Part shown: piece by piece, positions 1 through 7,601 of the stretch
How the letters are laid out: each line of letters opens with the position of its first letter
Numbering within the stretch: the stretch's first letter is position 1
Source of the DNA: Oscillospiraceae bacterium
Lineage (GTDB): Bacteria; Bacillota; Clostridia; Oscillospirales; Oscillospiraceae
DNA: 16,574 bases
Direction: 5' to 3'
Assembly (NCBI GenBank): GCA_017405545.1
Contig: JAFRAF010000271.1
Coordinates: forward strand, 1-16,574
Notes under the pieces: generated by a model
Told to the model about the DNA's origin: nothing
Seen by the model: the letters and a program-made list of their open reading frames with translations, nothing else
The model's database searches: none
Made by a program: the position numbers and the translations under genes

Positions 1-1
1 C

Positions 2-913
2 CGCGATCGGCTGGGACGCATACCCGTACATGTGGGCAGACGTGAGGACGGGAAGTGCATATCCTTCGAGTCCTTCGCCTATACGAAGCTGGGCTACGAG
101 GACGAGTACGAGCTGGGCCCCGGCGAGATAGTGGAGATAACCAGCGACAGCCTGAAGGTGCTGGCCGAGCCCGGCGAGGAAATGCGCATATGCGCCTTTT
201 TGTGGACATACTACGGCTACCCGAACTCGTCCTATGAGGGCAGCAACGTGGAGCTCATGCGCAATGTGAACGGCGAGATACTGGCCCGGGACGAGAAGCT
301 CAACGGTACGCAGCCGGAGGTGGACTCTGTCAGCGGGGTGCCGGATTCCGGTACAGCCTATGCCATAGGCTACTCAAACGCCAGCGGCACGCCCTTTACA
401 AGGCCCTTTATCAAATACACACCCACCTGGCCCCGCAGCTTTCTCCCCTCGAACCAGAGGGAGAGGGATATGGTGGCCAAGATGAAGATAATCCCCGTGC
501 CCGAGCTGATAAAGGGCAAGCGGCTCCTTCTTATCGACGACAGCATCGTCAGGGGCACACAGCTCAGGGAAACCGTGGAATTTCTGTACGAAAACGGGGC
601 GAAGGAAGTGCATATGCGCTCAGCATGTCCCCCCTATATGTACAGCTGCAAGTACCTGAACTTCTCCCGCAGCAACTCCGATATGGACCTACTGGCCAGA
701 CGCATAGTCATGGAGGTGGAGGGCGAAGAGGGCATGAAGCACTTGGATGAGTACAGCGACTGCAGGACCCGGCGGGGCAAATGCATGAGGCGCACCATAT
801 GTGAGAAAATGGGCTTCGCCTCACTGGAGTATCAGTCCGTGGAGGGGCTTATAGAGTCCATAGGCATAGATCCCTGCAAGGTCTGCACGTACTGCTGGAC
901 CGGAAAGGAGTAG
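2..913 (+). CDS. purF: Amidophosphoribosyltransferase, C-terminal part (5' truncated by window edge)
   Basis: This enzyme makes 5-phosphoribosylamine from PRPP and glutamine, the first committed step of purine synthesis. The frame is open from base 2, so the real start and the N-terminal glutaminase domain with its catalytic Cys lie outside the window. The visible part is the phosphoribosyltransferase domain. The PRPP-binding motif LLLIDDSIVRGTQL is encoded at 524-565, preceded by the family's GVPDSGTAYAIGYSNASG segment. Cysteines fit the four Fe-S ligand positions known from the Bacillus-type enzyme: one in RICAF, one in YSCKY, and a pair in the C-terminal CKVCTYC (from 875). This suggests the oxygen-sensitive Fe-S class. 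The stretch before the C-terminal cysteines carries three further Cys. The stop codon is 4 bases before purM, so the two are co-transcribed. The family call is secure; the cluster is inferred. Confidence 0.95.
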   Translation, partial: RDRLGRIPVHVGRREDGKCISFESFAYTKLGYEDEYELGPGEIVEITSDSLKVLAEPGEEMRICAFLWTYYGYPNSSYEGSNVELMRNVNGEILARDEKLNGTQPEVDSVSGVPDSGTAYAIGYSNASGTPFTRPFIKYTPTWPRSFLPSNQRERDMVAKMKIIPVPELIKGKRLLLIDDSIVRGTQLRETVEFLYENGAKEVHMRSACPPYMYSCKYLNFSRSNSDMDLLARRIVMEVEGEEGMKHLDEYSDCRTRRGKCMRRTICEKMGFASLEYQSVEGLIESIGIDPCKVCTYCWTGKE

Positions 914-917
914 GAGA

Positions 918-1958
918 TTGCAGAACTCAAAGTCTGACAGCTACGCGGCGGCAGGCGTGGACATCACCGCCGGCTACAAGGCCGTGGAGCTGATGAAAAG
1001 TCATATAGCCCGCACCATGACCAGCGGAGCCCTGTCCGACATCGGCGGCTTCGGCGGCCTGTTTGAGCCGGACCTCAAGGGCATTGAACGCCCCGTGCTG
1101 GTCAGCGGCACCGACGGCGTGGGCACCAAGCTGAAGCTGGCCTTCCTCATGGACAAGCACGACACCGTGGGCATAGACTGCGTGGCAATGTGCGTGAACG
1201 ACGTCATATGCTGCGGCGCGAAGCCCCTGTTTTTCCTGGACTACATCGCCTGCGGAAAAAACGTGCCTGAGAAGATAGAGGCCATAGTGTCCGGCGTGGC
1301 GGAGGGCTGCGTCCAGTCCGGCTCCGCCCTCATTGGCGGGGAGACCGCCGAGATGCCCGGCTTCTATCCGGTGGACGAGTACGACCTGGCGGGCTTCTCC
1401 GTGGGCATCGTTGACAGGGATAAGATACTGGACAAGAACTCCGTCAGGGCCGGGGACGTTATGATAGCCCTGCCCTCCAGTGGGGTGCACTCAAACGGCT
1501 TCTCCCTTGCGCGCAAGGTGTTCGACGTGGAAAACGCCGATTTGAGGAGCCCTTTGGCGGAGCTTGGCGGGAAATCCCTGGGCGAGACCCTTCTCACCCC
1601 CACAAAGATATACGTAAAACCCGTTCTGGCCCTTATGGAGCAGGTCAGGGTCAAGGCGTTGGCCCATATAACCGGCGGCGGCTTCTATGAGAACATACCC
1701 CGCTGTTTGCCGAAGGGCAAGGGTGTAAAAATAGCAAAGAGCGCGCTGCGCCCCCTGCCCATATTCGAGCTCATCGCGAAGACCGGCAATATCCCGGAGC
1801 GGGATATGTACAACACCTTCAATATGGGCGTGGGAATGTGCGCGGTGGTCAGCGGCGAGGACGCTCCCCGGGCCCTTGACAGCCTTCGCGACAGCGGCGA
1901 GGACGCCTATATCATGGGCGAGATAGTGGATTCCGACACAGGGGTGGAGTTATGCTGA
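918..1958 (+). CDS. purM: Phosphoribosylformylglycinamidine cyclo-ligase (AIR synthetase)
   Basis: PurM closes the imidazole ring, converting FGAM and ATP to AIR (step 5). Family motifs are all visible: VSGTDGVGTK near residues 62-71, IGGETAEMPGF near 139-149, HITGGGFYENIPRCLP, and MYNTFNMGVGM near the C-terminus. At 346 aa the length matches typical PurM. The start is TTG at 918. It lies about 7 bases after the AAGGAG that ends purF, and it gives the expected N-terminus with AAAGVDITAGYKAVELMK; there is no ATG in a better position. The 3' end overlaps the purN start by 7 bases, which indicates translational coupling. PurM and PurL form consecutive steps and are encoded in the same cluster. 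Confidence 0.96.
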   Translation: MQNSKSDSYAAAGVDITAGYKAVELMKSHIARTMTSGALSDIGGFGGLFEPDLKGIERPVLVSGTDGVGTKLKLAFLMDKHDTVGIDCVAMCVNDVICCGAKPLFFLDYIACGKNVPEKIEAIVSGVAEGCVQSGSALIGGETAEMPGFYPVDEYDLAGFSVGIVDRDKILDKNSVRAGDVMIALPSSGVHSNGFSLARKVFDVENADLRSPLAELGGKSLGETLLTPTKIYVKPVLALMEQVRVKALAHITGGGFYENIPRCLPKGKGVKIAKSALRPLPIFELIAKTGNIPERDMYNTFNMGVGMCAVVSGEDAPRALDSLRDSGEDAYIMGEIVDSDTGVELC

Positions 1959-2572
1959 AGACCAGAATAGCCGTGCTGGTATCGGGGGGAGGCACCAACC
2001 TGCAGGCCATCATCGACGCCCAGAGAGCGGGACAGATAAAAAGCGGCTCCATCGAGCTGGTCATATCCAATAAGGCCGGCGCCTACGCTCTGGAGAGGGC
2101 CGCGAATGCCGGTATAGAGACGTCGGTCATCACCCGAAAGGAATGCGGCGGTCAGGAGAATTTTGAAAAGGAGATCATCAGGACACTGGAGGAGCACGAC
2201 ATTGACCTCATCGTTCTGGCGGGCTTTTTGAGCATACTCAGCGGCGATTTCACCTCCAGATATCCCGAGCGGATAATAAACGTGCACCCCTCGCTGATAC
2301 CCTCCTTCTGCGGGAAGGGCTATTACGGACTCAAGGTGCACGAGGAGGCCCTGAAATACGGCGTAAAGGTCACCGGCGCCACGGTGCATTTTGTAAACGA
2401 GATACCTGACGGCGGCAGAATAATAGCCCAGAAGGCCGTGTATATCCTGCCCGACGATACGCCGGAGACGCTGCAGCGACGGGTCATGGAGCAGGCGGAG
2501 TGGGTCATACTGCCCGAGGCGGTGGAGACGGTCTCCGCGGAGATAGCCCTCGCAAGGCAGGAAAGCCAATAA
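1952..2572 (+). CDS. purN: Phosphoribosylglycinamide formyltransferase (GAR transformylase, folate-dependent)
   Basis: PurN transfers a formyl group from 10-formyl-THF to GAR (step 3). The N-terminal phosphate loop VSGGGTNLQAIIDA and the catalytic set are present. INVHPSLIPSF contains Asn110 and His112, and NEIPDGGRIIAQ contains Asp153; these correspond to E. coli Asn106, His108 and Asp144. The 206 aa length is normal. The ATG at 1952 sits inside the last codons of purM (ATGCTGA overlap), and GTGGAG just upstream within purM can act as the ribosome site. One small oddity is Phe-Cys-Gly-Lys-Gly after the catalytic loop, where many homologues have a shorter Pro/Gly-rich turn. A 182-base leader separates it from purO. 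Confidence 0.95.
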   Translation: MLKTRIAVLVSGGGTNLQAIIDAQRAGQIKSGSIELVISNKAGAYALERAANAGIETSVITRKECGGQENFEKEIIRTLEEHDIDLIVLAGFLSILSGDFTSRYPERIINVHPSLIPSFCGKGYYGLKVHEEALKYGVKVTGATVHFVNEIPDGGRIIAQKAVYILPDDTPETLQRRVMEQAEWVILPEAVETVSAEIALARQESQ

Positions 2573-2754
2573 GCGATCACAGAGGTACATTAACGCCGCC
2601 CATGCCGTGCGGCGCTGAAGACGGCGGGCTCCGCCCGCCGGATAAAAGGAAAGAGACCGGCGCCCGCCCGACGCAGGCGAGAGGGCTTCCGGCGGAGCAA
2701 TAATGACAAGGCCGACTTGAAGCCGGCCGCCGACCATAAGGAGGTATATGCATT
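2573..2754 (+). promoter_or_regulatory. Hairpin-rich leader between purN and purO
   Basis: This 182-base gap is GC-rich and holds no convincing gene. It contains several potential stems. The clearest is GGCGGGC (2623-2629) with GCCCGCC (2633-2639) around a TCC loop. Weaker ones are GCCGC/GCGGC around 2595-2614 and GGCCG/CGGCC around 2710-2728. No T-run follows the strong stem, so it is not a standard terminator. It may be an RNA-processing or stability element inside the operon, or a translation-level control element. It ends with AAGGAGG at 2738-2744, the ribosome site for purO. I do not recognise a known riboswitch class. Confidence 0.4.
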
Positions 2755-3459
2755 ATGTTCAAGATCGACGAGCTGTTAAAAGGCAACACATATCCCGGCA
2801 GAGGCATAATCATCGGCTGCAGCCCCGACGGCAAAAAGGCCGTGACGGCCTACTTCATAATGGGCCGCAGCGTGAACAGCAGAAACAGAGTGTTCGTACC
2901 GGCTGACGATGGCATCAGGACCGAGGCCCACGACCCCGCGTTAATGGTGGACCCCAGCCTTATCATATATCACCCGGTGCGCATCACGGATAAAGAGCTC
3001 ATCGTCACAAACGGCGACCAGACCGACACCATACGGGACTTCATACAGAAGGGAAGCAGCTTCGAGCAGGCCCTTGAGACCCGCTGCTTCGAGCCCGACG
3101 AGCCCAACTTCACACCCCGCATCAGCGGCATAATAAGCTTTGCGGGCGGGGCCTTCAGCTACAAGCTGAGCATACTCAAGAGCTGCGACGACAAGGGCAC
3201 CGACTGCAATCGCTTTACCTTCGCCTATGCGCCGGTGGCGGGACTGGGCCACTTCCTCCACACATATGTGGGCGACGGCAGCCCCATCCCCTCCTTCGTG
3301 GGCGAGCCGGAGCCGGTGGATGTGGACAACGATATCGACAGCTACACCGCCAAGCTCTGGGACAGCTTAAACGAGGACAACAAGGTCTCCCTGTACGTGA
3401 ACTTCACGGATCCGGCCGACGGCAGCAGCGAGACAAGAATAGTAAACAAGAACAAATAA
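2755..3459 (+). CDS. purO: IMP cyclohydrolase, PurO type
   Basis: This protein should carry out the last ring closure, FAICAR to IMP (step 10). Its sequence fits the PurO family first known from archaea (IMP_cyclohyd) rather than the MGS-like IMP cyclohydrolase half of bacterial PurH. Visible family features are GRGIIIGCSPDGKKAVTAYF near residues 15-34, GRSVNSRNRVF at 37-47, the VTNGDQTDTI block at 84-93 and EPNFTPRISG at 116-125. At 234 aa it is slightly longer than archaeal PurO, with an acidic C-terminus. The ATG at 2755 lies 10 bases after AAGGAGG; an ATG at 2748 is out of frame. The AICAR transformylase gene follows, so the two steps that PurH normally fuses are on separate neighbouring genes. 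Function is inferred from family and context. Confidence 0.88.
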   Translation: MFKIDELLKGNTYPGRGIIIGCSPDGKKAVTAYFIMGRSVNSRNRVFVPADDGIRTEAHDPALMVDPSLIIYHPVRITDKELIVTNGDQTDTIRDFIQKGSSFEQALETRCFEPDEPNFTPRISGIISFAGGAFSYKLSILKSCDDKGTDCNRFTFAYAPVAGLGHFLHTYVGDGSPIPSFVGEPEPVDVDNDIDSYTAKLWDSLNEDNKVSLYVNFTDPADGSSETRIVNKNK

Positions 3460-3615
3460 ACAGAGACAGACCCGGCTTTATATACGGGATGAGTCGCCGG
3501 GAAAAAGCCCGGGACGCTATGGAAAAGAGCCGCCTGCCGGGAAACGGACAGTGCAGGCGGGGCGCGAGGCGTGAGAACCCGTCCCGCGCTGGAATAAACA
3601 GAAGGGAGAATTATC
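3460..3615 (+). promoter_or_regulatory. Structured leader before the AICAR transformylase gene, with competing stems
   Basis: This 156-base gap has no gene. CCCGGC (3471-3476) can pair with GCCGGG (3496-3501), but the same second arm can instead pair with CCCGG (3508-3512) around AAAAAG, so the two stems exclude each other. Further on, CCGCCTGC (3530-3537) pairs with GCAGGCGG (3553-3560), and GCGCG (3562-3566) pairs with CGCGC (3585-3589). There is no poly-T tail. The ribosome site AGGGAG is at 3603-3608. This layout could be a switch acting on translation, but I could not match it to the ZTP, THF, purine or glycine riboswitch consensus from memory. Confidence 0.4.
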
Positions 3616-4800
3616 GTGAAAGAATTTGAACTCAAGTACGGCTGCAACCCCAATCAGAAGCCCGCAAAGATATTCATGGAAAACGGAGAGGACCTGCCCA
3701 TAGAGATACTCTGCGGCAGGCCCGGATATATAAACTTTCTGGACGCCTTCAACTCCTGGCAGCTGGTCAGAGAGGTAAAGGCCGCCACAGGCCTGCCCTG
3801 CGCCGCTTCCTTCAAGCACGTGAGCCCCACCTCCGCGGCCGTGGGCATACCCCTGAGCGACCAGCTTAAAAAGGCCTGCTTCGTGGACGATATCGAGGGC
3901 CTGGACCAGTCCCCCATGGCCTGCGCCTATGCCAGAGCCAGAGGCACCGACCGCATGTGCTCCTTCGGCGACTGGATAGCCCTGTCCGATGAGTGCGACG
4001 AGGTCACCGCCTCCATCATCAAACGCGAGGTCTCCGACGGCATCATCGCCCCGGGCTACACCGAGGCGGCACTGGCCCTCCTCAAGGGCAAGAAAAAAGG
4101 CAACTACAACATCGTAAAGTTAGACCCCGGCTTCGTGCCCGACCCCGTGGAGAAAAAGCAGGTATACGGCATAACCTTCCAGCAGGGCAGAAATGAGTTT
4201 AAGATAGACGAGAGCCTTTTGGGCAATATGGTAACCGCCAACAAGGAGCTGCCTCCCGAGGCGGTCAGAGACCTGATAGTGGCCCTCATTACCCTGAAAT
4301 ACACCCAGTCCAACTCCGTGTGCTTCGCCGTGGACGGACAGGCCATCGGCGTGGGCGCGGGCCAGCAGTCCCGCATTCACTGTACGCGCCTGGCCGGTGA
4401 CAAGGCCGACAAGTGGCTCCTGCGCCAGAGCGAGAGAGTCACATCCCTGCCCTTCAAGCCGGGCCTCGGCAGGGCGGACAGGGACAACACAATAGACGTG
4501 TATCTGTCCGAGGACTGGAGCGACGTGCTGGACGAGGGCGTGTGGCAGAACTATTTCACCGAGCGTCCCGCGCCCTTTACCAGAGAGGAGAAGAGGGAGT
4601 ATCTCTCAAAGATAAGCGGCATAAGCCTTGCCAGCGACGCCTTCTTCCCCTTCGGCGACAACATCATCAGAGCCAGACGAAGCGGCGTGAGCTACATAGC
4701 GGAGCCCGGCGGCTCCGTCCGTGACGATCAGGTCATCGAGACCTGCGACAAGTACGGAATGGCCATGGCCTTCACCGGCATGCGCCTGTTCCACCATTAA
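3616..4800 (+). CDS. purH: Stand-alone AICAR formyltransferase (PurH C-terminal-type, no IMP cyclohydrolase domain)
   Basis: The enzyme formylates AICAR with 10-formyl-THF (step 9). The whole 394 aa protein corresponds to the AICARFT half of PurH/ATIC. It starts directly with KYGCNPNQKPAK, the motif that opens this domain, and has no MGS-like IMP cyclohydrolase domain. The catalytic Lys-His pair is in AASFKHVSPTSAAVGIPL (Lys67, His68). Further family blocks are ARARGTDRMCSFGDWIALSD, KREVSDGIIAPGYTE, and a C-terminal SDAFFPFGDNI. These blocks resemble eukaryotic ATIC more than the E. coli PurH I remember. The start is GTG at 3616, 7 bases after AGGGAG. The neighbouring PurO supplies the missing cyclohydrolase. 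The symbol is given by family; some annotators use another name for the single-domain form. Confidence 0.92.
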   Translation: MKEFELKYGCNPNQKPAKIFMENGEDLPIEILCGRPGYINFLDAFNSWQLVREVKAATGLPCAASFKHVSPTSAAVGIPLSDQLKKACFVDDIEGLDQSPMACAYARARGTDRMCSFGDWIALSDECDEVTASIIKREVSDGIIAPGYTEAALALLKGKKKGNYNIVKLDPGFVPDPVEKKQVYGITFQQGRNEFKIDESLLGNMVTANKELPPEAVRDLIVALITLKYTQSNSVCFAVDGQAIGVGAGQQSRIHCTRLAGDKADKWLLRQSERVTSLPFKPGLGRADRDNTIDVYLSEDWSDVLDEGVWQNYFTERPAPFTREEKREYLSKISGISLASDAFFPFGDNIIRARRSGVSYIAEPGGSVRDDQVIETCDKYGMAMAFTGMRLFHH

Positions 4801-4821
4801 TAAATACAGGAGGTAAGCAAT

Positions 4822-6327
4822 ATGGCATTTTACTACACCGAGCCCTCCCATACTTTCAGCGAATACCTGCTCATCCCCGGCTACACCTCCACGGCGTGTG
4901 TGCCGGCGAATGTTAGTCTCAGAACGCCCCTTGTCAAATTCAAGAAGGGCGAGGAGTCCCCTCTGTACATAAATGTCCCCATGGTCTCCGCCATAATGCA
5001 GTCCGTATCCAATGACGGGCTGGCCCTGGCTCTGGCCAGAGAGGGCGGCATATCCTTCATCTACTGCTCCCAGAGCATAGAGGACGAGGCGGCCATGGTA
5101 TCCCGGGTGAAGAATTTCAAGGCGGGCTTTGTGGTCAGCGATTCCAACATCAGACCCGATGACAGGCTCAGCGACGTGCTGGACCTGCTCCAGCGCACGG
5201 GCCACTCCACCGTGGCCGTCACCGACGACGGAGGCCCCAACGGCAAGCTGCTGGGCATGGTCACCAGCCGCGACTACCGCGTGAGCCGCATGAGCGGAGA
5301 GGAGAAGGTCTCCGAGTTCATGACCCCCATAGACAAGCTGGTCACCGCCCCCGAGGGCACCAGCCTGAAGGAGGCCAATGACATCATATGGGAGCACAAG
5401 CTCAACGCCCTGCCCATAGTGGACAGGAACGGACGCATGCAGTACTTCGTGTTCCGCAAGGACTATTCCAGCCACAAGCAGGCCCCCGACGAGCTGATCG
5501 ACGCCCATAAGCGCTACATGGTTGGCGCGGGCGTGAACACCCACGACTACAAGGAGCGCATCCCCGCTCTGGTCGAGGCCGGCGCAGATGTGCTCTGCAT
5601 CGACTCCTCCGAGGGCTACTCCGACTGGCAGAAGCTCACTATTGAGTTCGTCAGAGAGAAGTACGGCGACAGTGTGAAGATAGGCGCGGGCAACGTGGTT
5701 GACAGAGACGGCTTCCTCTTCCTGGCTGAGGCCGGGGCCGACTTCGTGAAGGTCGGCATAGGCGGCGGCTCTATATGCATAACCCGTGAGCAGAAGGGCA
5801 TCGGCCGCGGACAGGCCACCGCCGTCATCGAAGTGGCGGCCGCCAGAGACGAGTATTTCAAACGCACCGGAGTGTACATCCCGATATGCTCAGACGGAGG
5901 CATCGTCATGGATTACCACGTGACCCTCGCTCTCGCCATGGGCGCCGACTTCGTCATGCTGGGCAGATACTTTGCCCGCTTTGACGAGAGCCCCACACCC
6001 AAGCTGAACATAAACGGCACCTACGTCAAGGAGTACTGGGGCGAGGGCTCCAACAGAGCCAGGAACTGGCAGCGCTACGATCTGGGCGGAGCCAGCAAGC
6101 TGGGCTTTGAGGAGGGCGTCGACTCCTACGTGGTCTACGCCGGAAGCCTCCATGACAATCTGGCCGTGACCCTTTACAAGGTGAAGTCCACCATGTGCAA
6201 CTGCGGAGCCATGTCCATACCAGAGCTGCAGGAGAAGGCCAAGCTCACCCTTGTGTCCTCCACCAGCATTGTTGAGGGCGGTCACCACGACGTAATGCTG
6301 AGAAACACCGAAACCACCAAGTCGTAA
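4822..6327 (+). CDS. guaB: IMP dehydrogenase, Tritrichomonas foetus-like
   Basis: GuaB oxidises IMP to XMP with NAD+, the committed step to GMP. At 501 aa it has the IMPDH barrel with two CBS domains inserted at roughly residues 105-215. The active-site loop [19 protein letters not shown] places the catalytic Cys at 319, and NWQRYDLGG gives the flap Arg418-Tyr419. NAD-contacting Asp261 and Trp269 are present. These residue numbers equal those of T. foetus IMPDH, and long stretches match that protein as I remember it, including the N-terminal SEYLLIPG and the C-terminal [11 protein letters not shown]. Lys310 and Glu431, the T. foetus residues linked to weak mycophenolate binding, also match. 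The ATG at 4822 is 7 bases after AGGAGGT. Its place between IMP-forming and early purine genes suggests co-regulation with the pathway. Confidence 0.95.
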   Translation: MAFYYTEPSHTFSEYLLIPGYTSTACVPANVSLRTPLVKFKKGEESPLYINVPMVSAIMQSVSNDGLALALAREGGISFIYCSQSIEDEAAMVSRVKNFKAGFVVSDSNIRPDDRLSDVLDLLQRTGHSTVAVTDDGGPNGKLLGMVTSRDYRVSRMSGEEKVSEFMTPIDKLVTAPEGTSLKEANDIIWEHKLNALPIVDRNGRMQYFVFRKDYSSHKQAPDELIDAHKRYMVGAGVNTHDYKERIPALVEAGADVLCIDSSEGYSDWQKLTIEFVREKYGDSVKIGAGNVVDRDGFLFLAEAGADFVKVGIGGGSICITREQKGIGRGQATAVIEVAAARDEYFKRTGVYIPICSDGGIVMDYHVTLALAMGADFVMLGRYFARFDESPTPKLNINGTYVKEYWGEGSNRARNWQRYDLGGASKLGFEEGVDSYVVYAGSLHDNLAVTLYKVKSTMCNCGAMSIPELQEKAKLTLVSSTSIVEGGHHDVMLRNTETTKS

Positions 6328-6339
6328 GGAGGCGTAGCC

Positions 6340-7599
6340 ATGAAGATAATGGTAGTCGGCGGCGGAGGCAGAGAGCACGCTATTATAAAAGCGCTGAAGA
6401 AAAGTCCCAAAGCGGATGAGATATACGCTCTGCCGGGCAACGGCGGTATTGCGGCCGACGCCCACTGTGTGGATATTGGGGCAAAGGACATAGACAAAAT
6501 CGTGGCCTTTGCCGTGGACAATAATATAGATTTCGCCGTTGTCGCCCCGGACGACCCTCTGGTGCTGGGGGCGGTAGATGCCCTTGAGGCGGCGGGCATA
6601 GCCTGCTTCGGGCCCGACAGGGCAGCCGCCCGTATTGAGGGCAGCAAAGTGTTCAGCAAGGGCCTCATGGAGAAGTACGGCATACCCACGGCGGCGTATC
6701 AGGTGTTCTCTGACATGGGCAAGGCCCTTGAGTATGTCCGGAGCTGCCCGGTGCCCGTGGTCATCAAGGCCGACGGCCTGGCTCTCGGCAAGGGCGTGTT
6801 CATATGCGAGGACAGAGCGCAGGCGGCCGCCGCCCTGCACTCCATCATGGAGGACAGGATATTCGGCGACAGCGGAGCCAGAGTGGTCATTGAAGAGTTC
6901 CTCACCGGACCCGAGGTGTCCGTGCTGGCCTTCACCGACGGGAAAACCATGGTGCCCATGGTGTCCTCCATGGACCATAAGCGGGCCCATGACGGGGACA
7001 AGGGCCCCAACACCGGCGGCATGGGCACAGTTGCGCCCAACCCCTATTACACAAAGGAAGTGGCCGAGCGCTGCATGAAGGAGATATTCATGCCCACCAT
7101 GGCGGCCATGAACGCGGAGGGCTGCCCCTTCAAGGGCTGCCTGTACTTCGGCCTGATGATAACCCCTAAGGGGCCGAAGGTCATTGAGTACAACTGCCGC
7201 TTCGGCGATCCGGAGACCCAGGTGGTACTCCCCCTGCTGAAAAGCGATCTGCTCACCGTGATGCAGGCCGTACGGGATGAACGCCTGGGCGAGACTGAGG
7301 TGGAGTTCGAGGACGCCAGCGCCTGTTGCGTGATAATGGCCTCCGACGGTTACCCCGGCAGCTATGAAAAAGGCTTTGAGATAAGCATACCCGAGGATCT
7401 GCGGGAGAGCATATATATCGCCGGAGCGAAGCTGGATGACGGCCGCCTGCTGACAAACGGCGGCAGAGTGCTGGGCGTCACGGCGGTGGCCGCTGATCTG
7501 GCCGGGGCCGTAAAGAAGGCCTACGAGGGCGCGGAGCGGGTGAGCTTTGAAAACGCCTATTTCCGCCGCGACATAGGCAAGCGTGCTTTGGAGGCGTAG
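6340..7599 (+). CDS. purD: Phosphoribosylamine-glycine ligase (GAR synthetase)
   Basis: PurD joins phosphoribosylamine and glycine with ATP (step 2). The N-terminal nucleotide-like fold VVGGGGREHAIIKAL, the ATP-grasp lysine segment IKADGLALGKGV, the signature HDGDKGPNTGGMGT around residues 217-230 and the metal-binding EYNCRFGDPETQ are all present. At 419 aa it is normal in length. Its AAGGAGG ribosome site overlaps the guaB stop, and the ATG is 12 bases after that stop. The sequence before the purD start (GGAGGCGTAGCC) is nearly the same as that before purL (GGAGGCGTAGCT), so the two are likely translated at similar rates. No domain fusion is seen, unlike the eukaryotic GARS-AIRS-GART protein. 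Confidence 0.96.
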   Translation: MKIMVVGGGGREHAIIKALKKSPKADEIYALPGNGGIAADAHCVDIGAKDIDKIVAFAVDNNIDFAVVAPDDPLVLGAVDALEAAGIACFGPDRAAARIEGSKVFSKGLMEKYGIPTAAYQVFSDMGKALEYVRSCPVPVVIKADGLALGKGVFICEDRAQAAAALHSIMEDRIFGDSGARVVIEEFLTGPEVSVLAFTDGKTMVPMVSSMDHKRAHDGDKGPNTGGMGTVAPNPYYTKEVAERCMKEIFMPTMAAMNAEGCPFKGCLYFGLMITPKGPKVIEYNCRFGDPETQVVLPLLKSDLLTVMQAVRDERLGETEVEFEDASACCVIMASDGYPGSYEKGFEISIPEDLRESIYIAGAKLDDGRLLTNGGRVLGVTAVAADLAGAVKKAYEGAERVSFENAYFRRDIGKRALEA

Positions 7600-7601
7600 C
7601 T

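Noticed and set aside
32..34. GTG at 32 as the start of the first gene
   Set aside because: The frame is open back to base 2 and encodes family-like residues (RDRLGRIPVHVG), so the gene starts outside the window.
927..1490. Long antisense open frames, here and opposite purD, purL and others
   Set aside because: They lie opposite well-conserved genes, have low-complexity His/Gly/Ala-rich translations typical of GC-rich reverse frames, and no ribosome sites or family motifs.
3460..3615. ZTP (pfl) riboswitch upstream of the AICAR transformylase
   Set aside because: Context fits, but the conserved core and the 3' CCGCCUGGGCA-like element I remember are not present as such. Kept only as an unclassified structured leader.
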